Source: Thermobrachium celere DSM 8682
Lineage (GTDB): Bacteria > Bacillota > Clostridia > Clostridiales > Caloramatoraceae
NCBI RefSeq assembly: GCF_000430995.1
Contig: NZ_HF952018.1
Location: forward strand, 1,084,702-1,148,701
Direction: 5' to 3'
DNA: 64,000 bases
The notes below the pieces were generated by a model, which was not told the origin of the DNA, did no database searches, and worked only from the letters and a program-made list of their open reading frames with translations. Positions 1 to 9,017 of the stretch are shown piece after piece (the first letter of the stretch is position 1; each line of letters opens with the position of its first letter). Made by a program: the position numbers and the translations under genes.

Positions 1-493
1 GTCTTATTCTCTTTGAGAATATTTCCATGTCAAATGGTTTTACAACATAATATTCAGCTCCTAAATTTATAGCTCTTTGAGTAATTTTATCTTGTCCTAC
101 AGCAGATAAAACAATAACTTTAGGAACTTTTTTATTCTCTAAAGAATTAATTTTTTCTAGAACACCAAGACCATCTAAATGAGGCATTATAATATCTAAT
201 ACTAATACATCTGGACTATACTTTTCTACTAACTCTACAGCCTCTATTCCATCCTTTGCAACTCCTAATACGTCAAAGTCATCTTGCGTAAAATATACAT
301 TTATGTCGTATATACCATTATTAATAGCCAACATTTTTGCTTCTTGTAAATCAGCAATAACTAAGTCAACAGTTTGTTGTAAATAAAAATGATTAAAAAT
401 CTCTATATTTAAACTAATAATACTAAAAGACAACATCATTATTGCTATTGTATAAACTACTTCTATTAAAGTATAACCTTTTTGTTTTTTCAC
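1..493 (-). CDS. Hybrid ORF: prepilin N-terminus joined in frame to the Spo0A receiver (partial)
   Basis: The frame opens with GTG at 493, with AAGGAAGGGAG just upstream, and stays open for 164 codons to the window edge. Residues 1-68 look like a type IV prepilin: a short basic leader, the cleavage site KG/YTLIE with the conserved Glu at +5, a hydrophobic helix, then a GspH-like stretch DLVIADLQEAKMLAINNG. From about residue 69 the sequence becomes the Spo0A receiver: GVAKDGIEAVELV, VLVLDIIMPH with the phospho-acceptor Asp100, VIVLSAVGQDKITQRAINLG and YYVVKPFD with Lys152. The first receiver strand and helix, with the acidic pair that binds Mg2+, are missing. It is the last gene of the pilus operon, 12 bases after pilD. 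It could be a recombination or deletion product, or an assembly chimera. Whether the Spo0A DNA-binding domain follows lies outside the window. Confidence 0.85.
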   Translation of the reverse strand, partial: MKKQKGYTLIEVVYTIAIMMLSFSIISLNIEIFNHFYLQQTVDLVIADLQEAKMLAINNGIYDINVYFTQDDFDVLGVAKDGIEAVELVEKYSPDVLVLDIIMPHLDGLGVLEKINSLENKKVPKVIVLSAVGQDKITQRAINLGAEYYVVKPFDMEIFSKRIR

Positions 494-505
494 TTTCTCC
501 CTTCC

Positions 506-1264
506 TTAAAATAACCCTAAATACCAATTTAATAATTTGTCACCAAAAAATACAACTAGAATGGTTGATAAAGAAATAAACGGACCAAATGGAATATAAT
601 CCTTCCTGTCTTTGATTTTTAAAATAATCAATATAGCTCCTATAATTCCCCCTATAATGAAGGAAAATAAAAGCATTAAAAATGAATATTTATATCCTAA
701 AAAAAGACCACTTAAAAAGCAAATTTCAATATCTCCCTCTCCCATAGCCTTTGTTAAATAAACTATAGCAGCTATTACACCTGCAGCAATTAAACCACCT
801 AAAATAGCATGAATTATAGGCTTATTTAAATAAATTTTTTCTAAAACAATAAAAATAGCACCAAATATAACCCCTGTTACTGTAATTGAGAAATATACAT
901 CTGTTGTCAAATAATCAATTACACCAATAACTATTAAAAAACAAATCATAACAGCATATTTAAAAAATTCAAGGCTATAACCAAATTTTAAATATAAAAA
1001 TCCAAACATAATTCCAGTAAATAATTCTACAGTGGGATACAACATTGATATCTCTTCCCCACAACTTCTACACTTACCTCTAAGAAATATATAACTTACT
1101 ACTGGTATTAAGTCATACCATCTTAATCTGTAGCCACAATTTGTACAGTGTGATGGTGGAAAAACTATCGACTCGTCCCTTGGTATTCTATAAATACAAA
1201 CATTTAAAAAACTTCCAATTACTAACCCCAAAATAACAGCAAAAATAAAAAGAGTAGTTTCCAT
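506..1264 (-). CDS. pilD: Prepilin peptidase PilD (A24 family)
   Basis: Integral membrane aspartic peptidase that cleaves the leader of prepilins and methylates the new N-terminus. The 252 residues begin with a membrane segment and the family motif GSFLNVCIYRIP. A zinc-binding pair of CxxC motifs follows (CTNC near residue 40, CRSC near 65), then several membrane helices. The catalytic region has an Asp in IDYLTTD and a GEGD motif near 175. It lies between a pilin gene and the prepilin-like hybrid, so its substrates are its neighbours. Length and cysteine pairs fit the bifunctional peptidase/methylase form. Confidence 0.95.
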   Translation of the reverse strand: METTLFIFAVILGLVIGSFLNVCIYRIPRDESIVFPPSHCTNCGYRLRWYDLIPVVSYIFLRGKCRSCGEEISMLYPTVELFTGIMFGFLYLKFGYSLEFFKYAVMICFLIVIGVIDYLTTDVYFSITVTGVIFGAIFIVLEKIYLNKPIIHAILGGLIAAGVIAAIVYLTKAMGEGDIEICFLSGLFLGYKYSFLMLLFSFIIGGIIGAILIILKIKDRKDYIPFGPFISLSTILVVFFGDKLLNWYLGLF

Positions 1265-1298
1265 AAACGCCCCTCCTGTTCTATTTCATATTACCACT

Positions 1299-1676
1299 TT
1301 ACTCATTTGCACTTTCTTGTTTTAACACTCCATATTCAACTAAATTTCTAATATCTGATACAGTATAATCTTTTAAAGGACTATCGTTGTCTAGTTTATC
1401 AATCAAGTCTATAAGCCCCTTGCCATCATTGGAGTCAACTTTTGAAGTTATGCTTTCAATAACATCATTATTGTTGATTAATTTGTTTTCATCAGTAACA
1501 GAAGCATTGTACATTTCAATTGCATTTAATAAAATCCTAGCATCTGCCCTAAGTTTTGCCTTTTGTGCATTTGTAGTATAACTTGACACTTCTGGGATTA
1601 ATGTTGCAGCAAGTATTCCAATAATAGCAATAACAGCAATAAACTCAATTAGTGTAAATCCTTTTTTTCTCTTCAT
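1299..1676 (-). CDS. Type IV prepilin (PilA/ComGC-like major pilin)
   Basis: Structural pilin of 125 residues. The start is taken at 1676 (MKRKKG) because GGGAGGGA lies six bases upstream, which gives the usual short basic leader; the longer reading frame has no ribosome binding site. The cleavage site is KKG/FTLIEF, with Glu at +5, followed by a hydrophobic helix (AVIAIIGILAATLIPE) that anchors the subunit before assembly. The remainder is a small soluble domain without a cysteine pair. It lies between pilC and pilD, as the main pilin does in clostridial pilus operons. Confidence 0.9.
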   Translation of the reverse strand: MKRKKGFTLIEFIAVIAIIGILAATLIPEVSSYTTNAQKAKLRADARILLNAIEMYNASVTDENKLINNNDVIESITSKVDSNDGKGLIDLIDKLDNDSPLKDYTVSDIRNLVEYGVLKQESANE

Positions 1677-1734
1677 ACAATCCCTCCCTGTCAATTTTTG
1701 TTATAATTATTGACAGATTGGGAATTTTTTAAAC

Positions 1735-2925
1735 CTAAATAATAGTCCTGTATATTTTAAAAATTGGTAACATCAATGAAAGAACAATAAAGCCTATAAT
1801 TAAAGCTATAAATATTAAAATTATAGGTTCAATATAAACAGTTATTCTCTTTATATATTCATCCAATTCGTTATAATAAAATTCTGACACATTAATCAAT
1901 GCGTCATCAATTCTACCAGTCTCCTCACCACTTTTTATTATATTCTTAAACATACTTGGGAAACACTCTATGGCTAATAAGCTATCGCTTATACTTAAGC
2001 CTGATTTTAGGATTCCTATTGAATTTGATATATTTCTTTTTATCTCTCTATTCTCTATAACATCTTTTATTATTTCTAATGAGCTAATAACAGACACTCC
2101 ACTTCTTAGCAACATTGCTAATGTATTTGAAAATTGAACTATATAATTTAATATATAAATCCTTCTTATAATTGGTATATTTATTTTTAACCTATCTATC
2201 AGATCACATATATAATGATTTTTAGATAATAATTTTATTAAAAAAATTATCCCAAATAAAATAAGAATATAAATTTTAAAATAACCTTTTATGCTAGCTG
2301 ATATCCCTACCACTATTTTTGTATATAAAGGAAGTTCAACACTATTAAACTGATTAAAAACATTTAAAAAAATAGGCACTACTCTATTTAATAGAACAAA
2401 AGTAATCATTATAGAAATAATAAAAACCAGTTTGGGATAAGCTAAAGCTTGATTAATTCTATTTTTAATTTTGTAGTCTTTATAATAATATTGCGAAAGC
2501 ATTTGCATCACTTCATCTACTTTCCCACTTACTTCTCCAGCTCTAACCATACAGATAAAAAATGTTGGAAAAATTTTTGTTTCTTTAAATGCATCTGATA
2601 AACTTATTCCTTCTTGAACTCTTTTATATATTAATTTAAATTGTCTTTTAATATAATCATTCGAATTTTCCATTAAAAATTCAAATGCCCTTAAAATATC
2701 AAATCCAGACTTTAATGCCATAGCCATCTGATTACTAATTAAATACAGATCTTTAGAGCTCATTTTTCTTTTACTAATCACAAAGGGACTTTTTTCTCTT
2801 ATAAAAATAGGATAGACACTGTTCATTCTAAGAACAGTGTCTGCTACTTCAATATTATCTGCTTCAATTACTCCTTTTATATTGTTTCCATCTTTAGTTT
2901 TTGCTTTGTAATAAAATAACGGCAT
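1735..2925 (-). CDS. pilC: Type IV pilus inner-membrane platform protein PilC
   Basis: Polytopic membrane protein of the GspF/PilC family that couples the cytoplasmic ATPases to pilin insertion and removal. The 396 residues show the typical N-terminal YKAKTKDG stretch and two repeated T2SSF domains (about residues 65-190 and 270-390). Each repeat contains an LRSGxxx or LKSGxxx helix, a GEExG or GEVSG motif and hydrophobic segments. It is followed by the pilin and preceded by pilT at short spacing, so all are probably on one transcript. Confidence 0.93.
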   Translation of the reverse strand: MPLFYYKAKTKDGNNIKGVIEADNIEVADTVLRMNSVYPIFIREKSPFVISKRKMSSKDLYLISNQMAMALKSGFDILRAFEFLMENSNDYIKRQFKLIYKRVQEGISLSDAFKETKIFPTFFICMVRAGEVSGKVDEVMQMLSQYYYKDYKIKNRINQALAYPKLVFIISIMITFVLLNRVVPIFLNVFNQFNSVELPLYTKIVVGISASIKGYFKIYILILFGIIFLIKLLSKNHYICDLIDRLKINIPIIRRIYILNYIVQFSNTLAMLLRSGVSVISSLEIIKDVIENREIKRNISNSIGILKSGLSISDSLLAIECFPSMFKNIIKSGEETGRIDDALINVSEFYYNELDEYIKRITVYIEPIILIFIALIIGFIVLSLMLPIFKIYRTII

Positions 2926-2947
2926 ACAAACACCCCTTAAAACTTAG

Positions 2948-4006
2948 CTATAGACTTAAAAGCCTCATTACAATATCTCTATCTACTGAATAATTTAATG
3001 CATCCTCATAGGATATTAATCCCTTTTTATACAGATCAACCAGTGACATATCCATAGTTTTCATACCATACTTTGCACCTGTTTGAACAGCAGAATCAAT
3101 TTGATGTGTCTTTCCTTCTCTAATTAGATTTCTAATTGCAGGTGTTGCAACCATTATTTCCATAGCACAAACTCTTCCATTTCCATCTGCCCTTTTAATT
3201 AACTGTTGTGATATAACCCCTTCTAATACTGCTGAAAGTTGTACCTTTATTTGTTGTTGTTGATACGGTGGGAATACATCTACAATTCTATCTACTGTCT
3301 TCGATGCACCTATTGTATGTAAAGTAGATAAAACTAAATGCCCTGTCTCTGCAGCAGTTATAGCTATTGATATAGTCTCTAAATCACGCATCTCTCCAAC
3401 TAATATTACATCTGGATCTTCCCTTAAAGCCGCCCTTAATGCATTAGCATAGGATTTTGAATCATGTCCTATTTCCCTCTGATTTACAATACTCTTTTTA
3501 TGTTTATGTAAATATTCAATTGGATCCTCTAATGTTATTATATGGCAGCTTCTATTTTGATTTATTTCATTAATCATAGCTGCAAGAGTTGTTGATTTAC
3601 CGCTTCCAGTTGGACCAGTTACAAGAATTAAACCACGTGTCTTATTAGTAAGTTCCTTTAGGACAGGAGGCATATTTAATTTATCAAGGGTAGGAACTTG
3701 AGCTGCAACTGTTCTTAAGGCCATTGCATCACTGCCTCTTTGTCTAAAAGCATTAACTCTAAATCTTCCAACACCTTGAATTGAATATGAAAAATCTATT
3801 TCACCTACTTCTCTATATTTTCTAAACTGTTCTTCATCTAATACTTCTCTCACATACTGCTCTGCCATTTCAGTGGTTATCTTTTCTTCACAAATATGAA
3901 CCAATGTACCATTTACCCTTGCAGTAGGTGGAATACCTACAGTAATATGTAAATCTGAAGCCCCCATGTCGACAACCATTCTTAATAATTCGTCAAATTT
4001 TATCAT
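2948..4006 (-). CDS. pilT: Type IV pilus retraction ATPase PilT
   Basis: Hexameric secretion-type ATPase that powers pilus retraction and twitching motility. The start is placed at 4006 (MIKFDELL), with AAGGAGG six bases upstream; an upstream ATG would overlap pilB and has no ribosome binding site. Motifs in order: GASDLHIT near residue 20, Walker A GPTGSGKSTT near 125, the Asp box EDPIEY, Walker B DPDVILVGEMRD and the His box AAETGHLVLSTLHT. The C-terminus keeps the PilT-type LIREGKTHQ region. It lies directly after pilB. Confidence 0.95.
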   Translation of the reverse strand: MIKFDELLRMVVDMGASDLHITVGIPPTARVNGTLVHICEEKITTEMAEQYVREVLDEEQFRKYREVGEIDFSYSIQGVGRFRVNAFRQRGSDAMALRTVAAQVPTLDKLNMPPVLKELTNKTRGLILVTGPTGSGKSTTLAAMINEINQNRSCHIITLEDPIEYLHKHKKSIVNQREIGHDSKSYANALRAALREDPDVILVGEMRDLETISIAITAAETGHLVLSTLHTIGASKTVDRIVDVFPPYQQQQIKVQLSAVLEGVISQQLIKRADGNGRVCAMEIMVATPAIRNLIREGKTHQIDSAVQTGAKYGMKTMDMSLVDLYKKGLISYEDALNYSVDRDIVMRLLSL

Positions 4007-4025
4007 ATCTATCCTCCTTAAAATA

Positions 4026-5684
4026 CTAGTCATAGTTAAATGTATTTTTTATCATTTCCTCAACTGTTGTTACACCACTTAAAACAAGTTCTCTACATGA
4101 ATTTTTCAAAGTTTTCATACCTTTATTAATACATAAATCTCTTAGTATGTCAATATTTAGATTATAAATTATCATATCTCGTAGTTCTCTGTCGATTTCT
4201 AATATCTCAAATACACCTATTCTTCCTTTATAGCCTGTACCCTGACAATCTCTACATCCTGTTCCCTTATACAATACAACTTTTTCATCTTTGTTAACAC
4301 CAAGTAGCTGCTTTTCTAAATTGGTTGCAATATATTCTGTTTTACATCTTGTACAAATTCTTCTAACAAGCCTCTGGGCAATTATGCCTTTGATAGCTTC
4401 ACAAACTAAATATGGTTCAACTCCCATATCTATTAACCTTAAAAAAGCTGACGCAGAATCATTAGTATGTATTGTACTTAAAACTAAATGCCCTGTAATT
4501 GCAGCTCTTACTGCTATCTTTGCTGTCTCTGAATCTCTTATCTCTCCCACCATAATAATATCTGGATCCTGCCTCAGCACTGATTTTAAACAAGTAGAAA
4601 AATCTAAACCAATTTTTGTATTTATATTTATCTGATTAATTCCCTCTATCATATACTCAACTGGATCCTCTATTGTAACAATATTTCTACTATCTCTGTT
4701 TAAATCATTAAGTAAAGAGTATAAAGTTGTAGTTTTACCACTTCCAGTTGGGCCTGATATTAAAATAAGCCCTCTATTACAATTCATCAACCTTTTTATT
4801 ATTATCTCTTCATCTTTTCTAAAACCTAGTTCTAATCTATCAAGATTTATATTACTCTTCTTTAAAACTCTTATAACCATTTTCTCACCATGAATAGTTG
4901 GAATGGTTGAAACCCTAAAATCCACCAATATTCCTAAAATATTTTTAACAATTCTACCATCCTGCGGAAGTCTTTTCTCTGAAATATCAAGTTGTGATAA
5001 AATCTTTAGTCTTCCTATAATAAATGGAAATATCTTAATTGGAAAATTAAATAATTCAACTAATTCACCATCTATTCTATATCTAATTCTAAAACTTTTT
5101 AACATAGGTTCTATGTGTATATCACTAGAGTTATATATAACAGCAGTTTTTAATATATTTTCTACTAAATCAATTACGGGAGAATCAAAATTATTTATTT
5201 CTTTCCCTATAAAATTATTATTTAAAATTTGATCAGATAAACTTTTTATTCTTTTAGGCATAAAATAAGTGTGATATAGCTTTAAAAATTCAGTTCTTTT
5301 ACATAAATATAATCTAGCTTGTTTTTTAGTTAATACTTTTATTGCTTCAAATGAACTTATTGACTTAAGTGTATATGAGGCTATTTTAAACTCCCCTTCG
5401 CTTACTTCAATAGGTAAAATTTTATATTCTATTACCAACTCTGTCGGAATTGAAATAAACACATCTTCTTTTAAATCCACTTCATTTAAATTAATTACAT
5501 TAAAACTTGATATATCTTGTAATAAATGTAACATTTCATCTTCCTTTATATATCCTAAATCAATTAATGCATCTTCAAATGAACAATTATTTTCTCTTTG
5601 AAACTCAACTATTTTATTATAATTTAAATCATCTATTTTTAATATTTTAATTAAATCAAAAATATATCCTGTGCAGTTAATCAA
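4026..5684 (-). CDS. pilB: Type IV pilus extension ATPase PilB
   Basis: Secretion-type ATPase that drives pilus assembly. An N-terminal MshEN-like region (to about residue 140) precedes the ATPase, which has Walker A GPTGSGKTTT, Asp box EDPVEY, Walker B DPDIIMVGEIRD and a zinc-binding tetracysteine CTRC...CRDC. A GTG at 5720 could start a longer frame, but TTG at 5684 is preferred because AAGGGGGAA lies seven bases upstream of it. That start sits inside a long inverted repeat (5664-5727), which may limit translation. First of the pil genes after yqeG. Confidence 0.92.
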   Translation of the reverse strand: MINCTGYIFDLIKILKIDDLNYNKIVEFQRENNCSFEDALIDLGYIKEDEMLHLLQDISSFNVINLNEVDLKEDVFISIPTELVIEYKILPIEVSEGEFKIASYTLKSISSFEAIKVLTKKQARLYLCKRTEFLKLYHTYFMPKRIKSLSDQILNNNFIGKEINNFDSPVIDLVENILKTAVIYNSSDIHIEPMLKSFRIRYRIDGELVELFNFPIKIFPFIIGRLKILSQLDISEKRLPQDGRIVKNILGILVDFRVSTIPTIHGEKMVIRVLKKSNINLDRLELGFRKDEEIIIKRLMNCNRGLILISGPTGSGKTTTLYSLLNDLNRDSRNIVTIEDPVEYMIEGINQININTKIGLDFSTCLKSVLRQDPDIIMVGEIRDSETAKIAVRAAITGHLVLSTIHTNDSASAFLRLIDMGVEPYLVCEAIKGIIAQRLVRRICTRCKTEYIATNLEKQLLGVNKDEKVVLYKGTGCRDCQGTGYKGRIGVFEILEIDRELRDMIIYNLNIDILRDLCINKGMKTLKNSCRELVLSGVTTVEEMIKNTFNYD

Positions 5685-5727
5685 TGTAGATTCCCCCTTA
5701 CTTCTACATAGATTATGCACAGGATAT
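5664..5727. promoter_or_regulatory. Nested inverted repeat spanning the pilB start
   Basis: A perfect 12-base outer stem (5664-5675 with 5716-5727, ATATCCTGTGCA) encloses a perfect 7-base inner stem (5684-5690 with 5703-5709). On the transcribed strand the terminal loop holds the purine-rich ribosome binding site, and the TTG start overlaps the base of the inner stem. There is no T-run, so it is not an intrinsic terminator. A translational control hairpin or a protein-binding site is inferred. Confidence 0.6.
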
Positions 5728-5742
5728 TTATTAATTAAACAG

Positions 5743-6246
5743 CTAAAACCTGCTAAATTCTAGTTTTTTTCGAATTTTATATTCTATTTTTCTTACTAAT
5801 CGTGTAAAGACAAACTCCCTTTTATCTAATGGTTCAACAAGAATAGTTATAATTCCAACCCTATTTCCACCTAAAATATCAGTAAATATTTGATCTCCTA
5901 TAATACAAGTTTCATTTACTTTGTTATCAAACAGCTCTAAAGCCCCTAAAAATTTTCTTCTCATAGGTTTTATTCCTAGTCCAGTATAAGCTAAAACTTT
6001 ATCATTATTTATGAATTCTTTTACTCTTCTACTTGAGCTATTTGATAGTAAACACACATTGAATCCTAGTTCAATAAGATGCTCTATTAAATGTAATCCC
6101 CTTTCATCTATCTTCTTTGTTCCCCATTTAACTATTGTATTATCTATGTCTAATATTATATTCTTTATATTCATTTCCTTTAATTTATTAAAATCTATTT
6201 CATATATGCTCTTAACATAATAATGAGGTATTAATAGCTTATACAT
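5743..6246 (-). CDS. yqeG: YqeG-family HAD phosphatase
   Basis: Predicted hydrolase of the haloacid dehalogenase superfamily, YqeG/PGP-III branch, 167 residues. Motif I is DIDNTIVKWG near residue 33, motif II is the LLSNSS stretch near 65, and motif III/IV is IGDQIFTDILGGNR near 117. The substrate is not known from sequence. The family often lies at the start of conserved Firmicutes gene strings. Here it precedes pilB by about 60 bases and is probably transcribed with the pilus genes. Confidence 0.85.
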   Translation of the reverse strand: MYKLLIPHYYVKSIYEIDFNKLKEMNIKNIILDIDNTIVKWGTKKIDERGLHLIEHLIELGFNVCLLSNSSSRRVKEFINNDKVLAYTGLGIKPMRRKFLGALELFDNKVNETCIIGDQIFTDILGGNRVGIITILVEPLDKREFVFTRLVRKIEYKIRKKLEFSRF

Positions 6247-6322
6247 ACATGCCTCCTAAAACAGAAGTTTTTATATATTTTACCAGAAAGTCCTTTGCTT
6301 GTCTAAAAATATAATATTAAAA

Positions 6323-6345
6323 GTCATGGGGTAAATCCCCATGAC
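6323..6345 (-). terminator. Terminator after sigK
   Basis: A perfect 9-base stem (GTCATGGGG with CCCCATGAC) around a 5-base loop lies just after the sigK stop. On the minus strand it is followed by TTTTAAT, so it fits a rho-independent terminator separating sigK from yqeG. Confidence 0.8.
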
Positions 6346-6349
6346 CTAT

Positions 6350-7036
6350 TTATTTCTGCATTTCTTTAGCTAGCTTTTTTAATGCCCTTTTTTCTATCCT
6401 TGAAACATAGCTTCTTGAAATACCAAGTAATTGTGCTATTTCCATTTGAGTCTTAGGTTCACCACATAGTCCATACCTTAGCTTTATAATTATCTTTTCT
6501 TTTTCTTCTAGAACCTTATCGATAATTCTATATAATTTTCTAATAGAAATTTTACTTTCTACTTCATCTAAAATCTTATCACTTTCTGTCCCTAGTACAT
6601 CCATTAAACAAATTTCGTTTCCTTCCTTATCTACACCAATAGGGTCTTGCAAATATACCTCTGTTTTAACCTTTTTCACAGATCGCATATACATTAATAT
6701 TTCATTTTCAATACATCTTGCTGCGTATGTTGCAAGTCTATTTCCTTTGTCATAATCAAAGCTTTCAATAGCTTTAATCAAACCAACAGTACCTATAGAA
6801 ATTAAATCATCTGAATCTTTTCCCATAGGACCAAATTTTTTTATAATATGAGCAACCAACCTTAAATTCCTTGTAATTAACTCTGCCTTTGCTTCCTGAT
6901 TTCCATTTTTAAACTCATAAAATAACTTCTTTTCTTCCTCTTCAGTTAGGGGTTTGGGGAAGGAACTTCCATTTGTTATATATCCTGCTAGTAAAAACAA
7001 GCCATCTAAAAAGCTGCATATAGCTTCTATAATCAA
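6350..7036 (-). CDS. sigK: RNA polymerase sporulation sigma factor SigK
   Basis: Late mother-cell sigma factor of the sigma-70 family, 228 residues. The N-terminal hydrophobic pro-sequence (about residues 1-20) is present. Region 2 reads RNLRLVAHIIKKF, DLISIGTVGLIKAIESFD and GNRLATYAARCIENEI, and region 4 ends with an HTH (TQMEIAQLLGISRSYVSRIE). The start is TTG at 7036 behind GGGGGTG. The gene is continuous: there is no skin-type element splitting it, as occurs in some Bacillus and Clostridioides strains. Its presence implies a sporulating lineage. Confidence 0.93.
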   Translation of the reverse strand: MIIEAICSFLDGLFLLAGYITNGSSFPKPLTEEEEKKLFYEFKNGNQEAKAELITRNLRLVAHIIKKFGPMGKDSDDLISIGTVGLIKAIESFDYDKGNRLATYAARCIENEILMYMRSVKKVKTEVYLQDPIGVDKEGNEICLMDVLGTESDKILDEVESKISIRKLYRIIDKVLEEKEKIIIKLRYGLCGEPKTQMEIAQLLGISRSYVSRIEKRALKKLAKEMQK

Positions 7037-7064
7037 TAAAACACCCCCCTGATAGGCCTATGTA

Positions 7065-7093
7065 CATTATATGCATTTCAGGAGGGTTATGTT
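7065..7093 (-). promoter_or_regulatory. Candidate SigK/SigE-type promoter for sigK
   Basis: On the minus strand AAC, a 16-base gap and GCATATAATG resemble the SigK consensus (AC, 16-17 bases, CATAnnnTA). It ends about 30 bases upstream of the start codon. SigE and SigK share the CATA element, so the factor cannot be fixed by eye. Confidence 0.35.
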
Positions 7094-7154
7094 ACAATTT
7101 ATTCTTTTGTATATTTATATTTTACCATAAATCCCATAAAATTTAAATACTAAA

Positions 7155-7790
7155 TTACTTTAAACCTTGTTTTTTTCTTACAATTTCATTAACCTTTGCA
7201 ATCATTATATCAATTGCTACCTTGTTGTATCCACCTTCTGGGATAATGATATCCGCATATCTTTTAGTTGGTTCAACAAATTGTAGATGCATTGGTCTAA
7301 CTACATTAATATACTGATCTATTACAGAATCAAGCGTTCTTCCTCTTTCTTTAATATCCCTTTTAATTCTTCTTATTATTCTAACATCTGCATCAGTGTC
7401 TACAAAAATTTTAATGTCTAACATATTTCTAATTTCAGGTTCTACCAAAATCATAATTCCTTCTAAAATTATTATATCCTTAGGTTCAACTCTCACTGTT
7501 TCTTTTTTTCTTGTATGATTTGCAAAATCATAAATAGGCTTGTCTATTGCCTCTCCCCTTGATAATTTTTTTAGATGTTCTAAAAGCAAAGCTGTATCAA
7601 AGGCATCTGGATGATCATAATTTGTCTTTGTTCTTTCTTCAAAGGATAAATGGCTTTGATCTTTATAATAATTATCTTGTTCAATAACTGCAATACTCTC
7701 CTCTGGGAGACTGTTGTAAATTTCCTGTGCTACTGTACTTTTTCCAGAACCTGTTCCACCTGCAATTCCAATAATAATAGGTTTACTCAT
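7155..7790 (-). CDS. udk: Uridine kinase
   Basis: Phosphorylates uridine and cytidine to UMP and CMP in pyrimidine salvage. The 211 residues begin with Walker [13 protein letters not shown], followed by [17 protein letters not shown], the EGIMIL strand and the lid [12 protein letters not shown], all typical of Udk. It starts one base after the U32-family gene ends, so the two are probably co-translated. The order mltG-trmR-trhP-udk matches the B. subtilis yrrL-yrrM-yrrN-yrrO-udk string. Confidence 0.95.
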   Translation of the reverse strand: MSKPIIIGIAGGTGSGKSTVAQEIYNSLPEESIAVIEQDNYYKDQSHLSFEERTKTNYDHPDAFDTALLLEHLKKLSRGEAIDKPIYDFANHTRKKETVRVEPKDIIILEGIMILVEPEIRNMLDIKIFVDTDADVRIIRRIKRDIKERGRTLDSVIDQYINVVRPMHLQFVEPTKRYADIIIPEGGYNKVAIDIMIAKVNEIVRKKQGLK

Positions 7791-7791
7791 T

Positions 7792-9015
7792 TCAATCCCC
7801 TTTCTCTTTTACCAACATATCGTATGGTTTTAATTCTTTATCTGACTTTATTTTGTATATCATTTGTGGATGAGGCGCAACATCTATTTCTTGGCCTTCC
7901 TCATTCCACATTTTGTCTAATATAAGATCAAAATTTGGTCCTTTTGAAGTTAAAACTTCTACTTTATCTCCCTTGAATACTCTATTTCTTTGTTCTATAA
8001 TTGCTATTTTTGATTCTTTGTCATAGTCTAGAACTAATCCAACAACATCATGTGTTCTTATATATGATGAATTATTATATATCTGTTTTTCTGGCCTTCC
8101 AAAATAAAAACCTGTTGAAAATTCTCTATGACTTGACTTTGAAACATCCTCAAGCCACTTAGGATTGAATTTATAATTTTCTCCTAATTCATAATAAGAA
8201 TCTATTGCTTCTCTATAAGCCTTCACTACTGATGCTACGTAATATGAACTTTTCATTCTTCCTTCTATCTTAAAGCTTGATATTCCTGCATCAATTAACT
8301 CTGGTATATATTCAATCATACACAAGTCATGAGAATTCATAATATAAGTTCCTCTTTCATCTTCAAAAACTGGGAAATACTGCCCAGGTCTTTTTTCCTC
8401 TACAAGATAATATTTATATCTACATGGATGTGCACACATACCCCTATTTGAATCTCTATTAGTCATATAATTTGATAAAAGACATCTTCCAGAATATGAA
8501 ATGCACATAGCTCCATGTACAAAAGCTTCAAGCTCTAAATCTTCTGCAACTTTACTTCTAATTTCTTTTATTTCTTTTAATGTTAACTCTCTTGCAAGAA
8601 CAACTCTTTTTGCTCCAAGTTTATACCAAGTTTCAGCTGATTTATAGTTTGTATTATTAGCTTGTGTACTAATGTGTATTTCCATATCAGGTGCAACTTC
8701 TTTTACTATTGAAAAAATTCCCAAATCAGAAACAATAACTGCATCTGCATTGATTTCTTTAAGAGATTTTATATATTCAGGCAAACCCTTTAAATCATTA
8801 TTATGTGGAAAAATATTTATAGTAACATATACCTTTTTACCTAACTTATGTGCAAATTCTATGCCTTCTCTCATTTCATCAATTGAAAAGTTGTCAGCAA
8901 GTGCTCTTAAACTAAAATTTTCTCCTCCAACATAAACGGCATCTGCACCATATATAAATGCTGTTTTTAGCTTTTCTAAATTACCTGCTGGCGCCAATAA
9001 CTCTACCTTTTTCAT
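7792..9015 (-). CDS. trhP: U32-family tRNA hydroxylation protein TrhP
   Basis: Member of the U32 family long labelled as peptidases. The homologues YrrN/YrrO (TrhP) make 5-hydroxyuridine at position 34 of tRNA from prephenate-dependent chemistry. The 407 residues have the family start [12 protein letters not shown], the GADAVYVGG motif and the signature [21 protein letters not shown], with further cysteines (CAHPC) suited to an iron-sulphur centre. It is next to a TrmR-like methyltransferase that would act on its product. B. subtilis has two such genes; here there is one, of the longer YrrO-like type. Confidence 0.85.
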   Translation of the reverse strand: MKKVELLAPAGNLEKLKTAFIYGADAVYVGGENFSLRALADNFSIDEMREGIEFAHKLGKKVYVTINIFPHNNDLKGLPEYIKSLKEINADAVIVSDLGIFSIVKEVAPDMEIHISTQANNTNYKSAETWYKLGAKRVVLARELTLKEIKEIRSKVAEDLELEAFVHGAMCISYSGRCLLSNYMTNRDSNRGMCAHPCRYKYYLVEEKRPGQYFPVFEDERGTYIMNSHDLCMIEYIPELIDAGISSFKIEGRMKSSYYVASVVKAYREAIDSYYELGENYKFNPKWLEDVSKSSHREFSTGFYFGRPEKQIYNNSSYIRTHDVVGLVLDYDKESKIAIIEQRNRVFKGDKVEVLTSKGPNFDLILDKMWNEEGQEIDVAPHPQMIYKIKSDKELKPYDMLVKEKGD

Positions 9016-9017
9016 TT

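Noticed and set aside
1-300. A complete Spo0A receiver with VIAD as its first strand
   Set aside because: VIAD belongs to the pilin-like stretch DLVIADLQEAKMLAINNG; the distance to GVAKDG is about six residues too long and the second Asp is missing.
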